The position numbers were made by a program, and so were the translations under genes. Below are positions 1-7,139 of a DNA stretch of 64,000 nt, one piece after another. How positions within the stretch are numbered: the stretch's first letter is position 1; each line of letters starts with the position of its first letter. This DNA comes from Robinsoniella peoriensis (GTDB lineage Bacteria > Bacillota > Clostridia > Lachnospirales > Lachnospiraceae), in NCBI RefSeq assembly GCF_042680125.1, contig NZ_JBHTNY010000018.1; one strand, 5' to 3'. Below the pieces are notes generated by a model. That model did no database searches. It was given only the letters and a program-made list of their open reading frames with translations, and was not told where the DNA came from.

Positions 1-40
1 TCAGTACCTCCCTTATACTATGTAATATATTATATTCTCA

Positions 41-72
41 AATAAGAATATATTCAAGAATAAGAATATAAT
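41..72 (+). promoter_or_regulatory. Direct repeat and -10 box upstream of XRE-type gene
   Basis: The 11-mer AATAAGAATAT occurs at 41-51 and again at 59-69, and a TATAAT lies at 67-72 overlapping the second copy. No good -35 is visible. A repeat over the -10 fits an operator for the small regulator starting at 113, but that is inference. Confidence 0.35.
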
Positions 73-112
73 TTATGCTAAGTCTATTATTAATTGAAAG
101 GTAGGAATTAGC

Positions 113-331
113 ATGATCGATTTTAAACCATTTTGGGAGACATTGAGAAAATCTGACGAAACATACTATACTTTAACAAATAAGCACAAAATTTCTTTCA
201 GTACCTTAAATAAGCTAAAACACAATAAAGGTATCACCACACAAAAATTGAATGACTTATGCAGAATTTTAAAATGCGATGTGTCAGATATCTGCAGATA
301 TGTTCCTTCCGATGAGGATCAGCAACTGTAA
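113..331 (+). CDS. Small Cro/C1-type (XRE) HTH regulator
   Basis: This 72-aa protein is essentially one helix-turn-helix domain. The segment KISFSTLNKLKHNKGITTQK (about residues 25-44) has the helix 2-turn-helix 3 pattern of the Cro/C1 family, and LNDLCRILKCDVSDICRY is the usual following helix (compare '..L..IC..L.C...D'). Such single-domain proteins bind DNA as dimers and often act as autorepressors in mobile or phage-derived modules. A GTAGGA ribosome site lies just upstream of the ATG. Nothing in the window identifies its target beyond the direct repeat overlapping its own -10 box. Confidence 0.8.
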   Translation: MIDFKPFWETLRKSDETYYTLTNKHKISFSTLNKLKHNKGITTQKLNDLCRILKCDVSDICRYVPSDEDQQL

Positions 332-344
332 AAATAAGTAAACA

Positions 345-370
345 GGAGAGCAGTCATCAATCTGCTCTCC
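345..370. terminator. Hairpin between convergent small genes
   Basis: GGAGAGCAG (345-353) pairs perfectly with CTGCTCTCC (362-370) across an 8-nt loop. It lies between the XRE gene (plus) and the small minus-strand ORF. The minus-strand exit is T-rich, so it fits best as terminator of the minus ORF, possibly bidirectional. Confidence 0.5.
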
Positions 371-387
371 AAATGAAATATATTTAA

Positions 388-531
388 CTAACAATCCGTA
401 TGTATAATTTCTTTTATTCCTCCGACTTTTTCAATTCTCAGCACTTTTACTGACTTTTTTGATTTTTCTTCTCTTTCCAGCATAATCCACTCATCATCCA
501 TATCGATTAAAACACCCCTGGCGCTGTACAT
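388..531 (-). CDS. Short ORF, possible N-terminally truncated conserved protein
   Basis: A 47-aa frame reads MYSARGVLIDMDDEWIMLE then a Lys/Glu-rich stretch and ends VGGIKEIIHTDC. The composition (hydrophobic strand, acidic turn, IKEI ending) looks like a genuine small beta protein and the hairpin at 345-370 would terminate it. However no ribosome site precedes the ATG, and an in-frame TGA lies only 18 nt upstream, so it may be the C-terminal remnant of a longer protein. I do not recognise a named family. Confidence 0.35.
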   Translation of the reverse strand: MYSARGVLIDMDDEWIMLEREEKSKKSVKVLRIEKVGGIKEIIHTDC

Positions 532-556
532 GACATCTAATAGATACAATCACAAC

Positions 557-585
557 TTGACAATAAAATTATTAGTGGTTATAAT
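557..585 (+). promoter_or_regulatory. Perfect consensus sigma-A promoter
   Basis: TTGACA at 557-562 and TATAAT at 580-585 are separated by exactly 17 nt. This is the full consensus for both hexamers with optimal spacing, and it points at the small gene starting at 629. Confidence 0.8.
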
Positions 586-628
586 AAATATAAAACACAA
601 ACATATGTTTGGTAAAAGGACGATTCAC

Positions 629-847
629 ATGAGCAAAAAAATGAAACACAAAGATATAAAATTTGAAAATGAGAGTGCAGAGCTGCTGTTTCAGGAAATA
701 GAAAGCCATTATCCATCACTGGATCTTAAGGGGCAGCCACTCTCAGAAGAGCAGGCACTCGCTATGTATTATCATGCAAAAGGTCTTCAAATTCCAGAAA
801 TAAACAACAAGCGGTATATTCCAGTCTACAATATAATTGCATGTTAA
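629..847 (+). CDS. Small hypothetical protein, paralogue of the next gene
   Basis: The 72-aa product (start ATG 629, chosen for AAAGGA 8 nt upstream; an earlier in-frame ATG at 605 lacks a site) has the core FENESAELLFQEIESHYPS, then LSEEQALAMYYHAKGL. The following gene shares this pattern: FENENARLLFELI, then LSEREALKMYHKAC. The two are tandem paralogues. No signal peptide or membrane segment is visible. The predicted fold is mostly helical. It is driven by a perfect consensus promoter, which suggests strong expression. Function unknown. Confidence 0.6.
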   Translation: MSKKMKHKDIKFENESAELLFQEIESHYPSLDLKGQPLSEEQALAMYYHAKGLQIPEINNKRYIPVYNIIAC

Positions 848-891
848 CTCTTTGAGCTACATATTTATGAAAGAAATGGAGATGATAATTT

Positions 892-1095
892 ATGACTACC
901 ATAAATAATATTCCTTTTGAAAATGAGAATGCAAGACTTCTGTTCGAATTAATCCGTATGTTCTTTCCCAACATGGAATTAAACTGGTCTGGGGAAGAAC
1001 TATCGGAGAGGGAAGCCTTAAAAATGTACCATAAAGCGTGCCGAAGACTGAAAGTAAAAATCGTCCCATATATAAATAGGAAGATAATGGTGTAA
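892..1095 (+). CDS. Small hypothetical protein, second tandem paralogue
   Basis: The 67-aa product starts at ATG 892 with GGAG about 9 nt upstream. It shares with the preceding gene an N-terminal FENExAxLLFExI helix, an LSExxALxMYxxA helix and a PYIN / PVYN motif near the C-terminus. The C-terminus is more basic (CRRLKVKIVPYINRKIMV). A 44-bp gap separates the genes, so they are probably co-transcribed. No recognised family and no function can be assigned. Confidence 0.6.
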   Translation: MTTINNIPFENENARLLFELIRMFFPNMELNWSGEELSEREALKMYHKACRRLKVKIVPYINRKIMV

Positions 1096-1145
1096 CAAAA
1101 TGTATAATCCCTGGAATCTCAAGATATCCATATGAATCCGGATGT

Positions 1146-1227
1146 AAAAAGAGTCAAAAATGAGGTGCCCCCAATAAGTTGGTTTTTAGTTCTAACTTAT
1201 TGGGGGCAGTTCAAAACGGCTCTTTTT
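1146..1227. repeat. Nested palindromic element with 15-bp perfect arms
   Basis: TGCCCCCAATAAGTT at 1166-1180 is followed after 13 nt by its exact reverse complement at 1194-1208. An outer pair AAAAAGAG (1146-1153) and CTCTTTTT (1220-1227) continues the symmetry. The outer arm ends in a T tract, so it could terminate the gene pair 629-1095. The long GC-rich inner arms also look like abutted ends of an insertion element or a MITE. The intergenic stretch 1096-1526 holds this and the next element and no gene I can support. Confidence 0.55.
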
Positions 1228-1327
1228 TATTATTTAAATCTATAAGGGAAAAATTATCAAATTTGCTTTATTGATTGTTAATTCATACTTTAAAGACTAC
1301 CGGAATAATAGATATTTTATACATAAG

Positions 1328-1434
1328 TCAAAAAATGTAGACTTTATTTTACAGCCATAAAAAGGAAAAATATGTGTATTTTTTCCACAATTCCTATTAT
1401 ATACCATACGTCAAATAAAGTCTACATTGTTTGA
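1328..1434. repeat. MITE-like palindromic element, about 107 bp
   Basis: AATGTAGACTTTATTT (1334-1349) pairs perfectly with AAATAAAGTCTACATT (1413-1428). Extending outward to TCAAA/TTTGA gives 22-nt arms with one mismatch. An inner hairpin (GGAAAAATA with TATTTTTTCC) sits in the middle. This two-level palindrome without coding capacity is typical of a miniature inverted-repeat element. No clear target-site duplication is visible. Confidence 0.5.
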
Positions 1435-1526
1435 TAATTATATCAAATAAATCAATGTAAGAAATATCATGGCCTATTGTTAAGACAAATCACATATATA
1501 GAAGGTAGCTTGGAGAATGGAGGATT

Positions 1527-1658
1527 ATGGATAAAAATTGTTGTAATTGTATTTATTCTTCGTATGGTAAAAAGAAAACAAAAAGATGGTTTTGCCATTT
1601 AAAATCCTGGTATGTCAAGAAAAAGGATACTTGCTGCTACTTTAAACTCCTTAATTAG
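1527..1658 (+). CDS. Cys-rich mini-protein (43 aa), copy 1
   Basis: ATG 1527 follows GGAGG closely (3-nt gap). The product has six cysteines: CCNC near the N-terminus (residues 5, 6, 8), a central WFCHLK (C23), and CCYF near the C-terminus (C36, C37). A second gene at 15591-15722 on the other strand encodes a clear homologue with the same CCNCxYS ... WFCHLK ... KDxCCY framework, which is strong evidence that both are real. The CxxC-like spacing and basic middle suggest a small metal-binding (zinc-ribbon-like) protein, which is inference. No signal peptide is seen. Confidence 0.65.
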   Translation: MDKNCCNCIYSSYGKKKTKRWFCHLKSWYVKKKDTCCYFKLLN

Positions 1659-1767
1659 TTAAATATAGCACCAACTTTTATAAAACACTTGTATATAACC
1701 TGGACAAATAGCCAATAATGATTTACAATATTAACATTAAAAGTAAATTATATTGGAGGAATTAATC

Positions 1768-1977
1768 ATGGCAAGAGGACAAAGAAAATCAATTGACGAT
1801 CAGATCGCGGTTATAGACGAACAAATTGCAAAAGTTCAGTCTAAAATGGATGCTTTGTTAGATCAGAAAAAAGCACTGGAACAGAAGAAAAGAGAAGAAG
1901 CACTGGGTCAGCTTTATGATATGATTCAGGAAAGCGGGAAATCTATCGAAGATATTCTGACATTGATTACTGACTAG
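1768..1977 (+). CDS. Small coiled-coil protein (DUF4315-like)
   Basis: The 69-aa product starts at ATG 1768, 7 nt after GGAGGA. Residues 8-45 form one long charged coiled coil (IDDQIAVIDEQIAKVQSKMD and onward). A short C-terminal helix follows, ending in the motif SGKSIEDILTLI. This architecture, coiled coil plus a short 'EDI/ELxxLL' helix, resembles DUF4315-type proteins of integrative elements, and also H-NS-like N-terminal dimerisation segments. It is soluble and probably oligomeric. Function unknown. A strong RBS suggests high expression. Confidence 0.6.
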   Translation: MARGQRKSIDDQIAVIDEQIAKVQSKMDALLDQKKALEQKKREEALGQLYDMIQESGKSIEDILTLITD

Positions 1978-2101
1978 TCACCAGCTTGTATAAAAGTAAG
2001 ATAAGGAATATAGAATCGCAGAGGCGTACATGTAGTATGTCTCTTTTTTATTAATTGAATCTTGTTTTATTGATTTTGACAGAGTGAGTTTGATTTTTAT
2101 C

Positions 2102-2130
2102 TTGTAAATGCTTTTATAATTTGATATACT
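2102..2130 (+). promoter_or_regulatory. Candidate promoter for MATE gene leader
   Basis: TTGTAA (2102-2107), 17 nt, TATACT (2125-2130). Transcription from about 2137 would begin just before the hairpins at 2145-2192. Confidence 0.45.
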
Positions 2131-2144
2131 TCATGTTGTTATCG

Positions 2145-2192
2145 GGTGAGCACCTACCGTATGCGAGGCTATATTCTTGCATACGTTTTTTT
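2145..2192 (+). terminator. Attenuator-like leader terminator before MATE gene
   Basis: A small hairpin GGTG-AG-CACC (2145-2154) is followed by CGTATGC (2158-2164) pairing perfectly with GCATACG (2179-2185) and then seven T residues (2186-2192). This rho-independent terminator ends 21 nt before the MATE start codon and after the candidate promoter, so it should act as a conditional attenuator. The sensed signal is unknown and I do not recognise a named riboswitch. Confidence 0.6.
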
Positions 2193-2213
2193 GGCTTTTA
2201 GGAGATATCGAAG

Positions 2214-3560
2214 ATGTACAGAGATAAAAATAAAACAGAAAATGTAGCATTTTCATTAATCAAGTTTTGCTTGCCACTTATTTTAAGTGGCATTTTACAG
2301 CAGCTTTATAATTGGGCAGATGCTTTTATAGTAGGGAATGTAGTTGGAGAAGAGGCACTTGCAGCAATCGGTTCAACCAGTACTGTCATTAATTTTTTTC
2401 TAACTGCAATTACGGGATTTACACTTGGTCTTTCCATTTTATTTGCCCAGAAATTTGGTGGTGGGAAAATGGCCCATATATCAAAAATACTTTCGGTATT
2501 TTCTGTGGTAATGGGTGTTGCTTTTTTGGTTGTGCCGGTAATAGGGATGATAGGAGCGTACCGGTTACTTCTTTTGATGAATACGACACAGGATACGATT
2601 CATATGGCAAAGGATTATCTGCAGATCATCCTGATTGGTATGCCGATTCTAGCTGTATATAACGTTTATTCCTCAGCGCTTCGGGGGATTGGGAATAGCC
2701 GTGCGCCCTTTGGGGCTGTTTTGTGTTCTTCAATTGTGAATGTTATTTTAGACATTGTATTTGTAGGTGTTTTTCATTGGGGTGTTGTCGGTGCGGCTGT
2801 CGCAACGGTGGTTTCCCAAGCTGTTATGACAATATTTATCATTTTATACAGCGTGAAGAAATACCCCTGTCTGTGCTTCTCTCTCAAGGAATGGTCATTG
2901 GATCGTTTTGTTATAAGGGAGGGGCTTCATTTTGGCATACCGCCTATGATCCAATCCTGTATAAGTTCCCTTGGAGGTCTCATACTGCAAAATTTCATGA
3001 ACGGATTCGGAACGCAGACCGTTGCTGCAATAACGACGGCATATCGTGTGGACACAATGATACTTTTGCCAATTATTAATCTTGGATCCGGAATAGCTAC
3101 CATTGTAGCACAGAATTTTGGAGCTGGAAGAAGAAAACAAATTCCAAAGATTGTATTTGTTGGGACTGCGCTGATGTTATGCGTATCGCTAATGCTGACG
3201 TGGCTGGTGGTGGAAACAGGTGGATACTTAATTGCTATGTTTGGAGTAAGTCAGGAGGCAACGGAGATTGGAAAGCAGTTCTTTCGGAGCATTGCTGGTT
3301 TTTATGCGGTTTACGGCATTGCAATGTCGATTCGGGGTTATATAGAAGGAATTGGAGATGTACTGTTTTCAAGTATTGCAGGTGGTATTGCATTGATATC
3401 ACGTATTATATTTTCATATGGCTTTGTCGGACTATGTGGTAATATGATTATTGCATATGCAGAAGCTGGTTCCTGGGGAGTTCTGCTGCTGCTTTATCTG
3501 CTGCGCATATTGTGGAAGAAAAAGATAACTAATTATAATATGAAAGGAAGCCAGGCATAA
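2214..3560 (+). CDS. MATE family multidrug/Na+ (or H+) antiporter
   Basis: The 448-aa integral membrane protein has the two-times-six helix layout of MATE exporters. The N-terminal lobe carries LPLILSGILQQLYNWADAFI and GEEALAAIGSTSTVINF, and the second lobe carries AAITTAYRVDTMILLPIINL and SGIATIVAQNFGAGRRKQ, both hallmark MATE segments. The family expels cationic drugs or metabolites using a Na+ or H+ gradient. It is preceded by an attenuator-like terminator, suggesting inducible expression, and its stop overlaps the next gene by one base, so a GNAT acetyltransferase is translationally coupled. Substrate unknown. AGGAG lies 9 nt before ATG. Confidence 0.9.
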   Translation: MYRDKNKTENVAFSLIKFCLPLILSGILQQLYNWADAFIVGNVVGEEALAAIGSTSTVINFFLTAITGFTLGLSILFAQKFGGGKMAHISKILSVFSVVMGVAFLVVPVIGMIGAYRLLLLMNTTQDTIHMAKDYLQIILIGMPILAVYNVYSSALRGIGNSRAPFGAVLCSSIVNVILDIVFVGVFHWGVVGAAVATVVSQAVMTIFIILYSVKKYPCLCFSLKEWSLDRFVIREGLHFGIPPMIQSCISSLGGLILQNFMNGFGTQTVAAITTAYRVDTMILLPIINLGSGIATIVAQNFGAGRRKQIPKIVFVGTALMLCVSLMLTWLVVETGGYLIAMFGVSQEATEIGKQFFRSIAGFYAVYGIAMSIRGYIEGIGDVLFSSIAGGIALISRIIFSYGFVGLCGNMIIAYAEAGSWGVLLLLYLLRILWKKKITNYNMKGSQA

Positions 3561-3982
3561 TGATTACAAAAATTTATATGGAAAGTTTACCGAAAGATGC
3601 AAAAGTAATACGGAAAGCAGTTTTTATGGAAGAACAGGGCTTTAAAAATGAATTTGATGAAATAGATGATGAGGCCGCGCATATTGTAATATACAATGAA
3701 AAGGATCTGCCAATTGCAACCTGCCGGGTATTTAGGGATACTCAAATAGATTCCTATTGTATCGGACGCCTGGCGGTTCTTAAAGAATACAGAGGAAAGA
3801 ATATAGGGGCGTATGTAATAAATGAAGCAGAAAAATATGTCTTTGAAAAAGGGGGGCATAGAGTGGACCTTCATGCACAATGCAGAGTAAGCTCTTTTTA
3901 TCAAAAACTGGGATTTTCCCAATATGGGGGCGTAGATGATGATGAGGGATGCCCTCATATATGGATGAGAAAACTACTTTAA
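3560..3982 (+). CDS. GNAT family N-acetyltransferase (ElaA/YjcF-like)
   Basis: The 140-aa protein has the N-terminal VFMEEQGFKNEFDEID motif typical of ElaA/YjcF-type GNATs. It then has a strand CIGRLAV followed by KEYRGKNIG, the acetyl-CoA pyrophosphate-binding motif A (R/QxxGxG/A, here R-G-K-N-I-G). A C-terminal LHAQCRVSSFYQKLGF completes the fold. GNATs transfer acetyl from acetyl-CoA to amines. Its start overlaps the MATE stop (TAATG), so the two probably act together, for instance modifying and exporting the same compound (inference). Confidence 0.85.
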   Translation: MITKIYMESLPKDAKVIRKAVFMEEQGFKNEFDEIDDEAAHIVIYNEKDLPIATCRVFRDTQIDSYCIGRLAVLKEYRGKNIGAYVINEAEKYVFEKGGHRVDLHAQCRVSSFYQKLGFSQYGGVDDDEGCPHIWMRKLL

Positions 3983-4089
3983 TCTGGCTGAGGACAGTGA
4001 ATTGCTGCTGCAATCCCACAAGCTTGGCACTCACAATATTTGGCGCTGCAGACTTGTAGTGGTGATTACTGAAATTCACACAGATATTT

Positions 4090-4500
4090 TCATGAACATT
4101 TAGCCGATAATATTTTTTGTATATCGTCAAAGTGTTCTTTACATGTGACGCGGTAATGTATCCACCCACCGTCACCACAAGGATATTTATGATCAATATA
4201 ATCCTGGGTGTATTTTTGCACATTGGCATATATTGTTTGGAACTGTCCGTTCGATAATCTTATCATAACTGTAAAAGCATTATGTTCAGCAAAAATATTG
4301 CATAAGAGTTTTTGTTTCTTTTTGTGAGATATACCCCACCCATAATTATTGCCATATGGGAAAGTAACTTTCTGCACGGTGTCATATGTTTTAGACAGCC
4401 ACTCATTGAGATTGGCAAATAATATTGCATTCTTACCACAATATTCTGTCATTTCTGCTATTGTGGGTATTTCTTGTTTGTTTAACATCCTTTCGTACAT
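4090..4500 (-). CDS. DUF3788 family protein
   Basis: The 136-aa product starts at the ATG at 4500, 7-8 nt after GGGAGG; an upstream in-frame ATG at 4548 lacks such a site. Conserved blocks are ILFANLNEWLSKTYD, FPYGNNYGWGISHKKKQKLLC, and a C-terminal CGDGGWIHYRVTCKEHFDDI. This pattern (aromatic-rich beta sheet, 'F.YGxxYGW...Kxkk.lc.l') is that of DUF3788, small cytosolic proteins with a YdhG-like fold and no established activity. It stands alone on the minus strand, convergent with the GNAT gene. Confidence 0.75.
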   Translation of the reverse strand: MYERMLNKQEIPTIAEMTEYCGKNAILFANLNEWLSKTYDTVQKVTFPYGNNYGWGISHKKKQKLLCNIFAEHNAFTVMIRLSNGQFQTIYANVQKYTQDYIDHKYPCGDGGWIHYRVTCKEHFDDIQKILSAKCS

Positions 4501-4596
4501 AGAAGTACCTCCCGTGAATCTTGTAGTGTTCTTCCATAAAATAGTCATGAAAACACATCACACAAATGGCTGGAACAGAAGCCATAGTAAATATCA

Positions 4597-5232
4597 TTAA
4601 CTAATAAAAACAATTACAAAAGCCCATAGGATTATGAAAATGGGCAGAAACCATTCATTTTGTACAGAAGCACAATGTTTGGAAGCGGATTTCATCTTCC
4701 CTGGTTTAACAACAAGTCTAAAACACAATAAGCCAACGATTGTTCCAAGTACATTTGCAATCAGGTCATTGATATCTGTGGCTCTGTATAATGTAAATAA
4801 CTGGCTTATTTCGATGGCAAGTGATAAACTAAAACCAAGCAGTGCTGCATTTTTTATTTGGTTATATGTCTTACTTATGACTGGGCACAGAAATCCTAAT
4901 GGTATAAAACAAAATATATTCAGTATGAATTCTAAGCCGATACCATTTACGAACGGTATCCAGCTAATATTAGGATGAAAAAATGTTTCCCCCAGATTTG
5001 TTAGCCTATTGAATTCGCTTATTGTTGGAATGCCAACTATATTATTTAAAACGATACACAGATAATAATACAATAGAACAGAACCAATTGTAATCTTTAT
5101 TTTTGGCAACTGTTTGTTTCTTCGAAATATCAAGTACAATAATAACCCGGTTACCCCCAATCCCAACAGATACAAGGGTCTTAAACATAGCAAATCCATT
5201 ATTGCTTCCATAATACTCAATTGATTTTCCAT
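4597..5232 (-). CDS. VanZ family membrane protein
   Basis: The 211-aa membrane protein has an N-terminal membrane anchor, a second segment at about residues 47-65, and the VanZ core. The core shows ISWIPFVNGIGLEFILNIFCF IPLGFL (split here), then LLGFSLSLAIEISQLFTLYR and ATDINDLIANVLGTIVG. The pattern NxxxFxPLG ... SxxIExxQ ... R..DxxDlixNtlG is diagnostic. VanZ-like proteins are linked to teicoplanin resistance and envelope homeostasis, though most family members have no proven activity. It is monocistronic with a weak RBS. Confidence 0.85.
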   Translation of the reverse strand: MENQLSIMEAIMDLLCLRPLYLLGLGVTGLLLYLIFRRNKQLPKIKITIGSVLLYYYLCIVLNNIVGIPTISEFNRLTNLGETFFHPNISWIPFVNGIGLEFILNIFCFIPLGFLCPVISKTYNQIKNAALLGFSLSLAIEISQLFTLYRATDINDLIANVLGTIVGLLCFRLVVKPGKMKSASKHCASVQNEWFLPIFIILWAFVIVFIS

Positions 5233-5494
5233 TATAAATGCCCGCTTTCTTTTTTACTATATTTTACAACATGATTATTAAAAAAAGGTTGATATAAACC
5301 TGAGTATTTCTGAAGATTTTCTTACGAATTATCATTTTAGGTACTAATTGTATCCGTTCTTACCGTAATTTCAATAATTTTTGCTTTTGTTGAGTTTTTA
5401 AGAAGAACCGACGATAAAGATTAGTTATTAGTTTCCTGGGATTTTACAGATAACTGCTGCCTGGACGAAGAAACTGTGAAGTGTAATTGACAGA

Positions 5495-5523
5495 TTGACA
5501 GATTAAGGCAAAAATGTTAAAAT
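5495..5523 (+). promoter_or_regulatory. Sigma-A promoter of NlpC/P60 gene
   Basis: TTGACA (5495-5500), 17 nt, TAAAAT (5518-5523). A second TTGACA lies at 5487-5492. The remainder of the 5233-5594 intergenic stretch shows no further gene or convincing riboswitch. Confidence 0.65.
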
Positions 5524-5594
5524 AATGTTGCGGGATGTAATAGAAACGTAATAACTATGAAAAAATTGTAACGAAAGAGAGGTATGCGATTATT

Positions 5595-7076
5595 ATGAAA
5601 AGACGTATGCTGAAAATTGCAGGCCTTCTTGCCATCAGTGTAATGGCATTTGGTGGAATGAGTCTTGTATCAATGGCTGCGAATACCGGGATGGCTCTTG
5701 TAGGAGTAGCTGTACACGTAGAAAATGTACAGACAGACACAACAGAAGCGAAAAAAGCAGTTCCCTATGATAAGATGGTTATCGCTGATTTAGAAAAAAA
5801 AGAAGGCGTGAAACCGGAAGAACAGTATGTGAACATCCGTAAATCTGCAAATGCAGAGGATGGGGAAATTCTGGGAAAACTCTATAATCACAGAGCAGGA
5901 GTAATTGTAAAAGAAGAAGGCGACTGGTATCTGATTGAGTCAGGTTCTGTAAAAGGCTATGTGAAGAAAGATCTCGTTGTAAGCGGTGAAAAAGCAGCAG
6001 AACTGGCCAGAGAATTTGGCTGGGAAGTGGCAGTAATTAATGCAGAGGTATTAAATGTACGTTTGGAGGCTAGTGAAGATGCTGAAGTTGTTGATACAGC
6101 TATGGAATCTGAAGCATACTCCGTGATCTCAGATGCTGGGGATTGGGTAAAAGTACAAATGAGTGACGGACGCGAAGGCTATGTTGCTAAGCAGTATGTT
6201 ACCTGTGAAGTTAGATTTGATGAGGCAGAATCACTGGAAGAGGAGCAGGCCAGACTGGATGGTGAATGGCAGGCATATCAGAAGGCTCAGGAAGATGCAA
6301 GGCTGGCAGCAGAAGAAGCAGCCAAAAAAGAGCAGGAGAAGAATCCTGTGACACAGACGGAAGTTGTGAAACCTGAGACAAATGCTCCAGAGACTGAAGC
6401 ACCAGAAACAAACGCACCCGCAACAGAAACTCCTGAAACAGCTGAAACCAATATCCCGACAACAGAAACTACAGAAACAGCTGCGACAGAAGCATTAGAG
6501 ACGGAAACAACAGAGACAAATGCACCAGAGACAACTGTACCGGAAACAGAAGTACCGGAAACAGAAGCGCCAGAGACAAATGCTCCAGTAACAGAAGCTC
6601 CGGAAACAGAAGTACCGGAAACTGCTGAAACGGAAGCGCCGGAGACAGAAACTCCGGTGACAAACACTCCGGAAACAGAAGCACCAGGCAACTCTTCTTC
6701 AGATTCATCTAATTCTGGACTGGGAAGCAATATTGCGAACTATGCACTCCAGTTTGTAGGAAACCCATATGTTTGGGGTGGAACTAGTTTGACAAATGGT
6801 GCGGATTGTTCAGGATTTGTACAATCTGTAATGGCAAACTTTGGTATTTCTCTTGCACGTGTGGCTGAAGATCAGGCTGCCGGCGGTACGTCAGTATCCC
6901 CGGGTAATGAACAGGCAGGCGATCTGGTATTCTATGTTGATGAAAGTGGTTATATTTATCATGTAGCACTTTGCATTGGCGGAGGCCAGGTGGTACATGC
7001 AAGTAATCCGACAAGCGGAATTATTGTATCTGGCATGTATTTTGATAGTGTATATGCTATAAAGAGATACATATAA
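5595..7076 (+). CDS. Secreted SH3-domain NlpC/P60 peptidoglycan hydrolase
   Basis: The 493-aa protein begins with a signal peptide (KRRMLKIAGLLAISVMAF, cleavage near ALVSMAA-N). Two bacterial SH3 domains follow, about residues 75-130 (VNIRKSANAEDGEILGKLY) and 145-205 (LNVRLEASEDAEV), then a Glu/Ala-rich helix. Next comes a Pro-Glu-Thr linker of roughly 120 residues (about 255-375). The C-terminal NlpC/P60 domain carries the catalytic Cys405 (GADCSGFV), His456 (YHVAL) and His468 (VVHASN). The family cleaves D-gamma-Glu-meso-DAP bonds in cell-wall stem peptides; the SH3 pair binds the wall. Expressed from its own promoter and followed by a strong terminator. Confidence 0.92.
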   Translation: MKRRMLKIAGLLAISVMAFGGMSLVSMAANTGMALVGVAVHVENVQTDTTEAKKAVPYDKMVIADLEKKEGVKPEEQYVNIRKSANAEDGEILGKLYNHRAGVIVKEEGDWYLIESGSVKGYVKKDLVVSGEKAAELAREFGWEVAVINAEVLNVRLEASEDAEVVDTAMESEAYSVISDAGDWVKVQMSDGREGYVAKQYVTCEVRFDEAESLEEEQARLDGEWQAYQKAQEDARLAAEEAAKKEQEKNPVTQTEVVKPETNAPETEAPETNAPATETPETAETNIPTTETTETAATEALETETTETNAPETTVPETEVPETEAPETNAPVTEAPETEVPETAETEAPETETPVTNTPETEAPGNSSSDSSNSGLGSNIANYALQFVGNPYVWGGTSLTNGADCSGFVQSVMANFGISLARVAEDQAAGGTSVSPGNEQAGDLVFYVDESGYIYHVALCIGGGQVVHASNPTSGIIVSGMYFDSVYAIKRYI

Positions 7077-7093
7077 GAAACAATAACAAAAGG

Positions 7094-7131
7094 AAGGCAT
7101 CATATCAAAGTTTTGGTATGATGCCTTTTTT
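7094..7131 (+). terminator. Rho-independent terminator of NlpC/P60 gene
   Basis: AAGGCATCATA (7094-7104) pairs perfectly with TATGATGCCTT (7117-7127), followed by a T run. Located 17 bp after the stop; also faces the convergent uppP. Confidence 0.85.
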
Positions 7132-7139
7132 AGATCCAG

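Noticed and set aside
2723..3442. Alternative-frame ORFs inside the MATE gene
   Set aside because: Cys/Trp/Arg-rich translations with no family match, lying entirely inside a well-supported membrane protein gene.
3979..4066. Cys-rich short frame on the minus strand (ends CGIAAAIHCPQPD)
   Set aside because: It has no start codon or ribosome site, overlaps the GNAT stop codon, and is only 28 codons long. It could be a gene remnant but I cannot support it.
6360..6690. Regular short repeats resembling a CRISPR array
   Set aside because: The repeats are imperfect, encode in-frame PET amino-acid repeats and have no unique spacers.
6287..6730. 147-codon open frame on the minus strand across the PET-repeat region
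   Set aside because: It encodes a Val/Ser/Gly-rich repeat that mirrors the Pro-Glu-Thr repeat of the real gene. Repetitive composition keeps the antisense frame open; no ribosome site or family match.
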